This document shows positions 15,779 through 24,079 of a DNA stretch of 64,000 bases, piece by piece (within the stretch, counting starts at the first letter, position 1; each line of letters starts with the position of its first letter). Made by a program: the position numbers and the translations under genes. Source of the stretch: an uncultured Candidatus Melainabacteria bacterium (GTDB lineage Bacteria; Cyanobacteriota; Vampirovibrionia; Gastranaerophilales; Gastranaerophilaceae); NCBI GenBank assembly GCA_934726055.1, contig CAKVCZ010000001.1:191515-255514 (forward strand). Direction: 5' to 3'. The notes below the pieces were generated by a model. The model saw only the letters and a program-made list of their open reading frames with translations, was not told where the DNA came from and did not search any database.

Positions 15779-17627
15779 AAATTTTAAAAGCAATGTAAGT
15801 GAACGTGTAATGTTACATCCGGAATTTGAAAAATCAGGACAAGGTAGTAAATCAAAAAAATCAAGCAATGAGAGTGAAGCAAGTATATTTTCTGCAAGTA
15901 GAAGCGATCAAACTGAAGCAGTAAAAAAAACGAATTTTGTACAACAAGAACAAGTTATAACTCCAATCAAACCAAAAACAGTAAAAAAATCTTCAGGTAA
16001 AACACACACAAGAAATCTTGAAAATAAAAAACCGAGTATTGTAGATGAGAACAATTCTTTTGCAAGTCTTAAAACATACATGAACGAAGGACACAGTGCA
16101 GAAGAAACATATAATCATCTTGTAAATAGTATAAAATCAAACAAAAATAATCCTGAATATGTTCAAAAGGTTGTAGATAATCTTTTGTATAATATATCAT
16201 ACATGTATGATACCGATATTTCTTATAAACCAGTAGCTGAAACAAAAGAAAAAGCTTTAGAAACATTTTTAAAGAATACCAACTATGATGATGTAGATGG
16301 AGCAATCTGTTCAACTATGCACGGTTTAATGAAAGATGTTCTTAATGATGCCGGAATTCCTGCAGTATTATTAGCAAGTAAAATGTACACTAATAATAAA
16401 AAAGATAATTTTGGTGGACACGCTACGCTATTATACAAAATGGGAGAAAACAAATACGTTCATTCAAATTACGGAGAAACAACAGTAGTTGAAGCCGACA
16501 ACATTAAATCTGCTGTTAAACAACTATTTAAACAATCTGATGAGCTTACCGGTGAAAGAGGCTACATCATGCTTTCAGGTAATGATGGAGAATCTTATAG
16601 AGAATTTATATTCCAAGACGAAGCTGTTTATGGAAAAGATATTGAAAAAAGTAATCACGTAAAAGAAAATGCATTCTTAGGTGATAACGTAAAAAACAGA
16701 AGTTCACTTGATTTTAATGTAAATTATAACGATAAATCAAAAACAAATAATGTTGAAGCACAAGGTACAATTGCAATTCCTAACAAAAATCTTAGCATAG
16801 ATGTTGGTGTAGCTTACAAAACAAACGGAGAAACCGACACTATGTTAAATTCAAGAAGTGTTGGAGCAAAATTTGACCTAAATTATAAAAAAGATTTTGG
16901 AAAAAACAATAACCAAAGCATTAAATTAAATGCAGATGGTACATACGCAAATATAAAAGGTGAAACCGAAAATAATACTTATGAAACAAATATGCTAAAA
17001 GGCAGCTTTGATTTTGGTTATGAAAATACGTTCTTTGATAACGGTACAACATCTTTAACAGGAGGATTAAAAACTTCTATTATCGGTTCAGGTTCACTTA
17101 ACACAGTAACAAGTATGGGTGATGTAAGAATTTCAGGAGAAGCCGGACTTGCTATGCAAAACAAATTTGGTTCTATTGGTTCTTTAAATACCGAACTTAG
17201 TGCAGGTGTAATAGGAGATCTTAACAAATTAAATTACACATACCAAGCAATTGGAATTAATCCTGGACTAAAAGCAAATATTAAGACAGCACTAACACTA
17301 CATCCATCTGATAAAGTATATAGTACTATTGATGCTGAAGGCTACTATTTGAAAACAAATACAGTTGAACAATTTGGATTATCAAGCGGTGTATTTGGTT
17401 CATATAAAGCGACTAATAACGTTGATATTTATGGCGGAGTTAATGTTGACTTTAATAAGAAAAATTTAGAAATAGCAAACTTTAAAGAAACAATTGATAA
17501 CGATATTATTTTAAATGCTACCGTAGGTGCAAAATTTGCAGATAGTGCAACAATTGGATTTAACTTTGCAGAAGATTTAAAGACAAAAGACTTTTTCGCA
17601 GGAGTAAATATTAAAAAACAATTCTAA
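15774..17627 (+). CDS. Papain/transglutaminase-like cysteine domain plus beta-rich domain, unknown (copy 2)
   Basis: 617 residues from the ATG at 15774 and a paralogue of the previous gene. No signal peptide. The N-terminal roughly 90 residues differ from copy 1 and are Lys/Ser/Gln-rich. The cysteine domain is kept: Cys179 (AICSTMHGL), His216 (FGGHATLLY) and VHSNYG from residue 229. The Asp after that block in copy 1 is Glu here, so His-Ser-Asn may hold the true third catalytic residue. The beta-rich part runs from about residue 309 to a final QF. The most constant stretch in both is the linker SNHVKENAFLGDNVK joining the two domains. The gene ends 2 bases before the convergent agmatinase gene. 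Confidence 0.7.
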   Translation: MVNFKSNVSERVMLHPEFEKSGQGSKSKKSSNESEASIFSASRSDQTEAVKKTNFVQQEQVITPIKPKTVKKSSGKTHTRNLENKKPSIVDENNSFASLKTYMNEGHSAEETYNHLVNSIKSNKNNPEYVQKVVDNLLYNISYMYDTDISYKPVAETKEKALETFLKNTNYDDVDGAICSTMHGLMKDVLNDAGIPAVLLASKMYTNNKKDNFGGHATLLYKMGENKYVHSNYGETTVVEADNIKSAVKQLFKQSDELTGERGYIMLSGNDGESYREFIFQDEAVYGKDIEKSNHVKENAFLGDNVKNRSSLDFNVNYNDKSKTNNVEAQGTIAIPNKNLSIDVGVAYKTNGETDTMLNSRSVGAKFDLNYKKDFGKNNNQSIKLNADGTYANIKGETENNTYETNMLKGSFDFGYENTFFDNGTTSLTGGLKTSIIGSGSLNTVTSMGDVRISGEAGLAMQNKFGSIGSLNTELSAGVIGDLNKLNYTYQAIGINPGLKANIKTALTLHPSDKVYSTIDAEGYYLKTNTVEQFGLSSGVFGSYKATNNVDIYGGVNVDFNKKNLEIANFKETIDNDIILNATVGAKFADSATIGFNFAEDLKTKDFFAGVNIKKQF

Positions 17628-17629
17628 AA

Positions 17630-18466
17630 TTACAGAATCATTAATAATTCTCTGATAACTTTTGTTGCAACAGCAGTAGAAACACCGGAAGCATCATAAT
17701 CCGGTGCCAATTCTACAACATCTGCACCAACAATATCAAATGTTTTAAGATATCTAATCCACCCCATCAACTCTTCAAAAGTAAAACCGCCGGCCTCAGG
17801 AGTACCTGTTCCCGGCATTATGCTTGTGTCAAGAACATCTAAATCAACCGTTACAAATATTTTTTTATTTTTTAAGCAATCCAAATCAGAATAATTATGA
17901 CAAAGAGTATTATATTTTTTCATAATATTCCATTCTTCTTTCATTCCTGAACGAATGCCAATTTGTTTAATATTTTCAAAGCCAATTATTTGACCAATAT
18001 GATACATAACAGCAGAATGCGACATTTCTTCACCCAAATACTGTTGTCTTAAATCTGTATGAGCATCAAAATGAACTACCGCAATATCTTTGTATTTACT
18101 ATATACTCCTTTAAATTCAGGCAAAGTAACCAAATGTTCTCCGCCAATACCAAAAACTTTTTTATTATCTGCATAAATTTGTTTTACATTTTTTTCTATC
18201 AAATCGAGTGATTTTTGCGTATTACCTAAAGGAAATTCTAAATCACCCGCATCATTAAAATTAACATCATTTATATCTTTATCAAAATAAGGAGAATACT
18301 CTTCTAATCCCCAACTTGCAAGTCTAATCATCTCAGGAGCAAATCTTGAACCTGAACGATAAGATACAGTTCCATCAAACGGCAAACCTAACATGATAAC
18401 CTTTGATGAATCATAATCAGGGTTTTGTCCCATCCAGTTTCTATCTAAAAATGGTCCTTCTAACAT
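17630..18466 (-). CDS. speB: Agmatinase/arginase-family ureohydrolase (SpeB type)
   Basis: 278 residues. The two-manganese site is intact: GGEHLVTLP, HFDAHTDLR and VDLDVLD. The run MPGTGTPEAGGF and the late VELAPDYDASGVSTA are typical of agmatinases, which hydrolyse agmatine to putrescine and urea. The ATG has AGGAG about 10 bases upstream. Guanidinobutyrase or another ureohydrolase remains possible, since substrate choice in this family is not visible in the metal motifs. No speA (arginine decarboxylase) is adjacent. The gene faces the second tandem gene tail to tail with only 2 bases between, and no terminator was found there. Confidence 0.88.
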   Translation of the reverse strand: MLEGPFLDRNWMGQNPDYDSSKVIMLGLPFDGTVSYRSGSRFAPEMIRLASWGLEEYSPYFDKDINDVNFNDAGDLEFPLGNTQKSLDLIEKNVKQIYADNKKVFGIGGEHLVTLPEFKGVYSKYKDIAVVHFDAHTDLRQQYLGEEMSHSAVMYHIGQIIGFENIKQIGIRSGMKEEWNIMKKYNTLCHNYSDLDCLKNKKIFVTVDLDVLDTSIMPGTGTPEAGGFTFEELMGWIRYLKTFDIVGADVVELAPDYDASGVSTAVATKVIRELLMIL

Positions 18467-18500
18467 ATCTCATTTACTCCTTTTTAAAGATTTTAACATA

Positions 18501-18536
18501 AAAAAAAGATTGACCCAAGGATCAATTTTTTTTTTA
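18501..18536. terminator. Hairpin with A- and T-runs between divergent genes
   Basis: ATTGA plus CC pairs with GG and TCAAT (18509-18526, one bulged A), flanked by seven A before and ten T after. It looks like an intrinsic terminator on either strand. Its place between divergent genes is odd. It could attenuate leader RNA or insulate speB from the flagellar operon. Confidence 0.45.
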
Positions 18537-18542
18537 AAATTT

Positions 18543-18560
18543 ACATCAAAAGATTGATGT
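18543..18560. promoter_or_regulatory. Inverted repeat upstream of the flagellar operon
   Basis: ACATCAA (18543-18549), loop AAGA, TTGATGT (18554-18560): a perfect 7-base-pair dyad 80 bases before the operon. Possible operator or RNA hairpin. No clean sigma-28 or sigma-70 promoter for the operon was found in this gap. Confidence 0.35.
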
Positions 18561-18642
18561 TAAACATACTATATATATTGTAAATTAGATGTGTGAAATG
18601 TGAGTGAAAGTGTAAAAACTTTCTTGGTGGAGAAAAAGGTAA

Positions 18643-19209
18643 GTGACAGCAAGTTTACAAATGACTTTACAACGTATAAATGCAATTGAGCGTCAATTTG
18701 CATCTCTTACTATGCAAACACCAATACAAAAAGCTGAAGAACCTCAAAAAACAGAAAAAGAATTCAAAGAAATTCTTGACAAAAAGGTCAACAATAAAAA
18801 AGGACAACCGGTTCCGAACGAAAAAATAGAAAGTTTAATAGAAGAATATTCAGCAAAGAATAACCTAGACAAAGATTTTGTAAAATCAGTTGTAAGACAC
18901 GAATCAGGCTTTAATGTTAATGCAACATCAAAATGTGGGGCAATGGGATTGATGCAGTTAATGCCTGCAACAGCAGAAGGCTTAGGGGTTACAAATGCTT
19001 ACGACGCAGAACAAAATATAGCAGGTGGAACAAAGTATTTGAAAGGGCTAATGGACAGATTTGACAACAATAAAGAATTAGCACTTGCGGCATACAATGC
19101 CGGACCAAATGCAGTAAAAAAATACGGTGGAATTCCACCATACAAAGAAACACAAAATTATGTAAAATGCATTATGAAAACGTACGATAACTATAAAGGA
19201 GGTAATTAA
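18643..19209 (+). CDS. Lytic transglycosylase (SLT domain), flagellar operon
   Basis: 188 residues from a GTG at 18643, with GGAG about 10 bases upstream. The ATG at 18661 lacks a ribosome site. There is no signal peptide. Residues about 65-185 form a goose-type SLT domain: the catalytic Glu is in VRHESGFN, followed by GAMGLMQLMPATA, NIAGGTKYL and LALAAYNAGP. It would cut peptidoglycan to let the flagellar rod through. In enterics this activity is fused to FlgJ. Here it is a separate gene at the head of the operon, and a FlgJ with only the rod-binding part lies further down. The lack of a Sec signal is consistent with export by the flagellar apparatus. The stop overlaps the flgF start region. 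Confidence 0.88.
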   Translation: MTASLQMTLQRINAIERQFASLTMQTPIQKAEEPQKTEKEFKEILDKKVNNKKGQPVPNEKIESLIEEYSAKNNLDKDFVKSVVRHESGFNVNATSKCGAMGLMQLMPATAEGLGVTNAYDAEQNIAGGTKYLKGLMDRFDNNKELALAAYNAGPNAVKKYGGIPPYKETQNYVKCIMKTYDNYKGGN

Positions 19210-20021
19210 TGCTTGTAAGAAGTTTTGAATCTGCTTCAAAAGGTATGATTGCCTTGACAGAAAATTTAGATAACATAGCAATGAATGTTTCTAACGTAAA
19301 TACAACCGGCTACAAAAAAACAGAATTAACATTCCAAAATATTTATGATGCCAAAGTTGTAGAAAATACAGGAACACTACTTTGCGGAAACACAAGAAAC
19401 CTTGGAACATTGAGTATGGGTTCAAAAACACACCAAATACACTATGATTTTTCTCAAGGTGCATTACAAAGAACAGATAATCCTCTTGATTTAGCAATTG
19501 AAGGCGATGGTTTTTTTAAAGTTCAATCACCAAGCGGAGATATAAGCTACACCAGAGATGGTCAATTAATATTAGATACCCAATCAAATTTAAGAACAAC
19601 AGATGGCGATTACGTTTTGGACGTAAGAGATAGAAGAATTAATATTAATTTCAGAGAACTTGGTTATGATGATATGGCAAAAATAACAGTTGGGGAAAAA
19701 GGTCATATTGAAATTAACGACAAAGAAAGAAAACAATTATTACAACAAATTGCACTTTATGACTTTCAAGACAAAGAAACAGGCTTATTCAACATTGGCG
19801 GTTCAAAATTTATAACAAGAAATAATGATACAAACCCACCAATCAGAGCAGAAAAATATTCAGTTCAACAAGGAATGTTAGAAATGTCAAACTCAAATGT
19901 AATAAAAGAAATGATAAATACAATTCAAACGACAAGAAATTACGAATCACTTCAAAAGCACGTAAGAACAAACGGACAAATGTTATCACAAGCAATGGGT
20001 GTAGGCAGAGTGAGAGTATAA
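19209..20021 (+). CDS. flgF: Flagellar rod protein, FlgF-like
   Basis: 270 residues, with ribosome site GGAGG 5 bases before the ATG. The N-terminal rod motif (MIALTENLDNIAMNVSNVNTTGYKK) and the C-terminal helix (VIKEMINTIQTTRNYESLQKH) are the two ends that form the axial D0 core. The middle has LAIEGDGFFKVQSPSG, typical of the FlgF/FlgG group. Being the first of two such genes directly before a clear flgG, it is taken as the proximal rod protein FlgF. These proteins are exported by the flagellar type III system without cleavage. Its exact name within the group rests on order and on its weaker match to FlgG. Confidence 0.88.
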   Translation: MLVRSFESASKGMIALTENLDNIAMNVSNVNTTGYKKTELTFQNIYDAKVVENTGTLLCGNTRNLGTLSMGSKTHQIHYDFSQGALQRTDNPLDLAIEGDGFFKVQSPSGDISYTRDGQLILDTQSNLRTTDGDYVLDVRDRRININFRELGYDDMAKITVGEKGHIEINDKERKQLLQQIALYDFQDKETGLFNIGGSKFITRNNDTNPPIRAEKYSVQQGMLEMSNSNVIKEMINTIQTTRNYESLQKHVRTNGQMLSQAMGVGRVRV

Positions 20022-20057
20022 AAAGACAATAAAGAGTAGAGGTAAGGATAAAAAATA

Positions 20058-20843
20058 ATGCTAAGATCATTAACAACAGCAGCAACAGGTATGATAGCAC
20101 AACAGAATTACTTAGATGTAATCGCTAACAATGTTGCAAACGTAAATACAACAGGATTTAAAAAAGTTCGTATTGAATTCCAAGATTTATTAAGTCAAGC
20201 AGCAAGAAATCCGGGTGCAATGTTAAGCCAAGGAACATATCAACCCGTTGGTATTGAAATCGGATTAGGTGTTAAAACAGCTGCAACAACCAGAATTTTT
20301 ACAAAAGGTATTGCAATGAACACTGATAGAAACCTTGATGTAATGATTGAAGGTGAAGGATTTTTCCAAGTAATGAAAGAAGACGGAACTTTGGCATACA
20401 CGAGGGATGGTTCATTCCAACTTGATGCTTTGGGACAACTTTGTACAAACGATGGATTACTTGTACAACCTGCAATGACATTCCCTGCTGATACAAGAGA
20501 AATTACAATTTCTCAAGACGGAAATGTAACAGTATTAACAGGTAATAACACTGAATCAAACCAAATCGGACAATTCCAATTGGTAAGATTCCAAAACCCG
20601 GCCGGTCTATTATCAATCGGACACAACTTATATCAAGAAACTTCAGCATCAGGTAATGCTGTTCAAGGTACTCCGGGACAAAACGGCATGGGCATGCTTG
20701 AACAAGGATTTTTAGAAGGATCAAACGTTCAAATTGTAGATGAATTAATTGGTTTGATTAAAGCAGAAAGAGCTTTTGAATCTAACTCTAAAATCATCAG
20801 ATCATCAAGTGATATTCTTCAAATGACAAACAACATTGTATAG
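20058..20843 (+). CDS. flgG: Flagellar distal rod protein FlgG
   Basis: 261 residues, the usual FlgG length. It carries the signature start MLRSLTTAATGMIAQQ and NVANVNTTGFKK, then DLLSQAARNPGA, LGVKTAATTRIF, MIEGEGFFQVM, YTRDGSFQLDALGQL and the C-terminal LEGSNVQIVDELIGLIKAER. FlgG builds the distal rod that spans the periplasm inside the P and L rings, and those rings are encoded immediately downstream. The ribosome site is AGAGGTAAGG. flgF lies 36 bases upstream and flgA 12 bases downstream. Confidence 0.96.
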   Translation: MLRSLTTAATGMIAQQNYLDVIANNVANVNTTGFKKVRIEFQDLLSQAARNPGAMLSQGTYQPVGIEIGLGVKTAATTRIFTKGIAMNTDRNLDVMIEGEGFFQVMKEDGTLAYTRDGSFQLDALGQLCTNDGLLVQPAMTFPADTREITISQDGNVTVLTGNNTESNQIGQFQLVRFQNPAGLLSIGHNLYQETSASGNAVQGTPGQNGMGMLEQGFLEGSNVQIVDELIGLIKAERAFESNSKIIRSSSDILQMTNNIV

Positions 20844-20855
20844 GTATAAATTAAA

Positions 20856-21563
20856 TTGAAAAAACTTTTAACAACAATTTTAATATTATTTGGTATAACT
20901 GCAAATTACTCATTTGCAGCTACATATAATGATACCTATATTCACAACAAAATAAAAGAACAAATTGTTTTACAAAATAAAAAATATACAGATGCTGATA
21001 TTGACGTTATTTTAGCAAATATGCCATTTGATTCTATGACAGTACCTGATGGAAAATTAAAAGTTGTAGTAAAATCAAATTTTGACAAATTTGTTCCAAG
21101 AGATATCAAAAAAGTATTTATATACGTAAACGACAAACTTGAAAGAGAATTTTTAGTATCAGTAAGAACTTTAGCATACAAAAATGTTCTTTGTGCAAAA
21201 ACTCAAATAAACAGAGATACTCTAATTTCAAACCTAAATGTTGCACCAAAAAGGATGGAAGTTTCTCTACAAATAGAAAATGTGCTTACAGAAGCAGATT
21301 TAAAAAACAAACAACTAATTTCAAAAAAATGGTTTAGAGAAGATGAAATATTAGACAAACGTTTTGTGAAAATAAAACCTGATGTTGAGAGAAATGCAGA
21401 AGTTCAAGTATTCATAAAAAGTAACGGAGTACTTTTGACTTTAACCGGAACAGCCATGACGGACGGTAAAATTGGAGATTACATAACAGTAAATAATACA
21501 ACATACAAAAAAACATACAAAGCAAGAGTAATAGGCGAAAATAAAGTTTTAGTAAACATATAA
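20856..21563 (+). CDS. flgA: FlgA, P-ring assembly chaperone
   Basis: 235 residues starting at TTG (20856), the only start that keeps the whole signal peptide MKKLLTTILILFGITANYSFA. AGGT stands about 9 bases upstream, so translation may be weak. The C-terminal SAF-type domain of FlgA is recognisable: RDTLISNLNVAPKRM, IEVOKED-like spacing replaced here by LKNKQLISKKWFREDEIL, then VQVFIKSNGVLLTLTGTAMTDGKIGDYITV. FlgA is a periplasmic helper that lets FlgI polymerise into the P ring, and flgI is two genes downstream. Family assignment is firm because of the C-terminal domain and the context. Confidence 0.87.
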   Translation: MKKLLTTILILFGITANYSFAATYNDTYIHNKIKEQIVLQNKKYTDADIDVILANMPFDSMTVPDGKLKVVVKSNFDKFVPRDIKKVFIYVNDKLEREFLVSVRTLAYKNVLCAKTQINRDTLISNLNVAPKRMEVSLQIENVLTEADLKNKQLISKKWFREDEILDKRFVKIKPDVERNAEVQVFIKSNGVLLTLTGTAMTDGKIGDYITVNNTTYKKTYKARVIGENKVLVNI

Positions 21564-21595
21564 AAAAAAACACAGCAAAAGACAAAGGGAAGAAA

Positions 21596-22219
21596 ATGGT
21601 AAAAAAATTATTAATAGCATTAATTATGGTTACAACACTTATGAGTGTTTATAACAGTGCAAAAGCAGAATCTTTGTTTACTTTGGGAGCAACACAAAAT
21701 AATTCTGTTGCACCTAAACCACTGTTTTCTGGAGTTAAAGCTATGGCAATAGGCGACATAGTTTCTATATTAATCGAAGAAAGTTTATCAAGCAGAGATA
21801 CGATGACATACAATTCTGAAAAGACAAGTAATACTGTTGACCGTTTTACAACATTATTAAAGACTTGGTTCTCATGGTATAAAGTTGATAGTCCGGACAA
21901 CTTCGGTGGATCTAATACCGTAGAAAATTCTGCAAATACCCAAAGAACACTTGCTTTTGGGGATACAATTTCAGCACAAGTAGTTCAACAACTTTCTAAT
22001 GGAAATCTAATGGTACAAGGCAAAAAGACATTAGTTAACAGCAAAGAAAGAATGGATTTGGTTGTTACTGGAATTGTTGATCCACGTTGGATAAATGCAA
22101 ATGGTCAAATATCATCAAAAAATGTAGCTAACTTGCAATTTGCTATATCAGGCAGAGGTTCTGTATCAAGAGTTCAAAACGAAGGTATCGTAAACAGATT
22201 TGTAAAATGTTTATTCTAA
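21596..22219 (+). CDS. flgH: FlgH, flagellar L-ring protein (no lipobox seen)
   Basis: 207 residues. The signal sequence MVKKLLIALIMVTTLMSVYN ends at SAKA/ES with no cysteine, whereas the classical FlgH is a lipoprotein whose N-terminal Cys is acylated. The mature part has the FlgH pattern: AMAIGDIVSILIEESLSSRDT, then a Thr/Ser-rich segment, FGDTISAQVVQQLSNGNLMVQGKKTL and VTGIVDPRWINANGQISSKNVANLQF. It forms the bushing of the rod in the outer membrane. The ribosome site AAGGGAAG lies before the ATG. It shares the operon with flgI and flgA. Confidence 0.93.
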   Translation: MVKKLLIALIMVTTLMSVYNSAKAESLFTLGATQNNSVAPKPLFSGVKAMAIGDIVSILIEESLSSRDTMTYNSEKTSNTVDRFTTLLKTWFSWYKVDSPDNFGGSNTVENSANTQRTLAFGDTISAQVVQQLSNGNLMVQGKKTLVNSKERMDLVVTGIVDPRWINANGQISSKNVANLQFAISGRGSVSRVQNEGIVNRFVKCLF

Positions 22220-22239
22220 GTGTTAAGGAAAATTATAAA

Positions 22240-23340
22240 ATGAAAAAGAAATTATTATCGTTCATATTAACAACATTAATTACACTGCTTATACCACTTC
22301 AGGCAAACGCAGCAAACGTAAAAATTGGTGATATAACTCACGTTAAAGGAGTTAGAAACAACCAGATTGTCGGATACGGTTTAGTAGTAGGTTTGCCAGG
22401 AACAGGTGATAACTCTCGTTCAACACAATTAACAAATAAAATGTTATTAATGAACTTGGGAACAGTAATTGAACAAGAAAACTACATTCAAAAAGGTTCT
22501 TCAGCTGCAGTTATTGTAACAGCAACAGTTCCGCCATTTGCAAAAAACGGTGATCAAATAGACGTTACAGTATCAACTTTGGCCGATGCAAAGAGTTTAG
22601 AAGGCGGTGTTTTAGTTCAAACAATACTAAAGGCACCAAACGGAGAAGCAATAGCAGTAGCACAAGGTCCGATTTCTGTTGGTGGAGTAAATGCAAGAAG
22701 TGGCGGTAGCATGACCAGAACTGCAATAACTTCAACAGGCAGAATCCCCGGTGGTGCAATCATGGAAAGAGATATTGATACAGAAATTGGTGATGATACC
22801 TCTATTACATTATCTTTAGACCACTCAGATTACACCATGGTTTCAAGAATTGCACAAAGAGTCAGTGCTGTTGCACCGGCAAAGGCAATTGACGGAAGTT
22901 CAGTTAAAATAACCATTCCTGGGAGATTTCAAAACGACAGAGTAACTTTTTTATCTATACTTGAAAATTTAGAAGTTACACCAACTGCAGAAAGAGCAAA
23001 AGTTGTTGTTAACGAAAGAACAGGAACAGTTGTAATTGGTTCTCAAGTAAAATTATTACCTGCAGCTGTGGCACATGGAAATATTACAGTATCCGTTTCA
23101 ACAACAAACGAAGTTTCACAACCTAATGCATTCGCTCAAGGATCAACAGTAGGCTTTGAAAATGCCGAAATTGATGTTGATAAAGGAGCAGGAAGTTTAG
23201 TAAAAATGAATGCTAACAGTAATCTTAACGATTTAGTAAATGCTTTAAATTCAATTGGTGTAGCACCGGTAGATATTATAAGTATATTACAGGCACTAAA
23301 AAATGCCGGCAGCCTACAAGCAGATTTACAAGTTATCTAA
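22240..23340 (+). CDS. flgI: FlgI, flagellar P-ring protein
   Basis: 366 residues from the ATG at 22240 (AAGGA about 9 bases upstream). An earlier in-frame start at 22207 overlaps flgH and would hide the signal peptide MKKKLLSFILTTLITLLIP, cut after QANA. Typical FlgI sequence follows: VKIGDITHVKGVRNNQIVGYGLVVGLPGTGD, VTATVPPFAKNGDQIDVTVS, a GGVNARSGGS loop, and a C-terminal LVNALNSIGVAPVDIISILQAL. It polymerises around the rod in the peptidoglycan layer. Confidence 0.97.
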   Translation: MKKKLLSFILTTLITLLIPLQANAANVKIGDITHVKGVRNNQIVGYGLVVGLPGTGDNSRSTQLTNKMLLMNLGTVIEQENYIQKGSSAAVIVTATVPPFAKNGDQIDVTVSTLADAKSLEGGVLVQTILKAPNGEAIAVAQGPISVGGVNARSGGSMTRTAITSTGRIPGGAIMERDIDTEIGDDTSITLSLDHSDYTMVSRIAQRVSAVAPAKAIDGSSVKITIPGRFQNDRVTFLSILENLEVTPTAERAKVVVNERTGTVVIGSQVKLLPAAVAHGNITVSVSTTNEVSQPNAFAQGSTVGFENAEIDVDKGAGSLVKMNANSNLNDLVNALNSIGVAPVDIISILQALKNAGSLQADLQVI

Positions 23341-23357
23341 AACAACAGGTGAAAAAG

Positions 23358-23705
23358 ATGAATAATTCAATTAATCAAATATCAACAAACGTATTGAATA
23401 ACAATGGATTGGTAAATAACGACCAATTTACGTTAAACAAAATTAAAAATTTAAACAGTCAAAAAGCACAATTGAAAAAAGTTGGCGAAGAATTTGAAAC
23501 AATGTTTTTAACAAAGATGATGCAAACTCTTGATAAAACCGTTGACAGAGAAGGCGGCATGCTTGGGGAAGAATCAAGATACGTAAACACGTTTAAAGAT
23601 CACGTTTTTCAGGAAGTTAGCAGACAAATTGCCACAAATAAATATACTTCTGTTGGCATAGCAAGCCAAATATATAAACAAATGGAAAGATTTGTAGGTC
23701 AATAA
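23358..23705 (+). CDS. flgJ: FlgJ-type rod-cap protein, rod-binding domain only
   Basis: 115 residues from the ATG at 23358, with AGGTG as ribosome site (an in-frame GTG at 23349 is part of that site). Residues about 30-110 match the FlgJ N-terminal domain: KKVGEEFETMFLTKMMQTLDKTV, GGMLGEESRY and VSRQIATNKYTSVGIASQIYKQM. In enterics FlgJ also carries a muramidase domain. Here that activity is the separate transglycosylase at 18643 in the same operon, as in many non-enteric bacteria. It caps the growing rod. Confidence 0.88.
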   Translation: MNNSINQISTNVLNNNGLVNNDQFTLNKIKNLNSQKAQLKKVGEEFETMFLTKMMQTLDKTVDREGGMLGEESRYVNTFKDHVFQEVSRQIATNKYTSVGIASQIYKQMERFVGQ

Positions 23706-23734
23706 TAATTAAGGGATAAAATATAGGGGTAAAC

Positions 23735-24016
23735 ATGTTAGAAGGAATATCAACAGGTTCAGTAAATTCGATAAAAGCATTCACCGCTGCGAATGCATTT
23801 AAAGCAGCACAAAATGCTTTAAATAACCAAAATAAGATAGAAGATAACACTCCAAGCGGAGTAGATTTAAAAGATAACAACATTCTTTTAAAAGATCAAA
23901 ATCTTGACGAAATAAGAGATATTGCAAAATTTGCCGGCAAAGAAAATTTAACTGATGAAGAGATAAAATATGGATTAACATACGGCAGAAGCGTTATAGC
24001 AGATTATTGTTTTTAA
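23735..24016 (+). CDS. Small unknown protein in the flgM position
   Basis: 93 residues, with ribosome site AGGGG 5 bases before the ATG. The N-terminal half is Ala/Asn-rich and helical (NSIKAFTAANAFKAAQNALNN). After a short polar stretch comes a second helical part, LDEIRDIAKFAGKENLTDEEIKY, ending with SVIADYCF. It sits between flgJ and flgN-flgK-flgL, the place where many genomes carry flgM, the anti-sigma-28 factor. Its size and the last helices followed by an IADY end are compatible with FlgM, but the FlgM core motif is not clear. Treat FlgM as a positional guess only. The gene is certainly within the operon. Confidence 0.6.
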   Translation: MLEGISTGSVNSIKAFTAANAFKAAQNALNNQNKIEDNTPSGVDLKDNNILLKDQNLDEIRDIAKFAGKENLTDEEIKYGLTYGRSVIADYCF

Positions 24017-24079
24017 TTTGAATTTTTGTGGTAAATATATAAGATAAGTAATATTTTTAAAAATTAATACGAGGTAATG

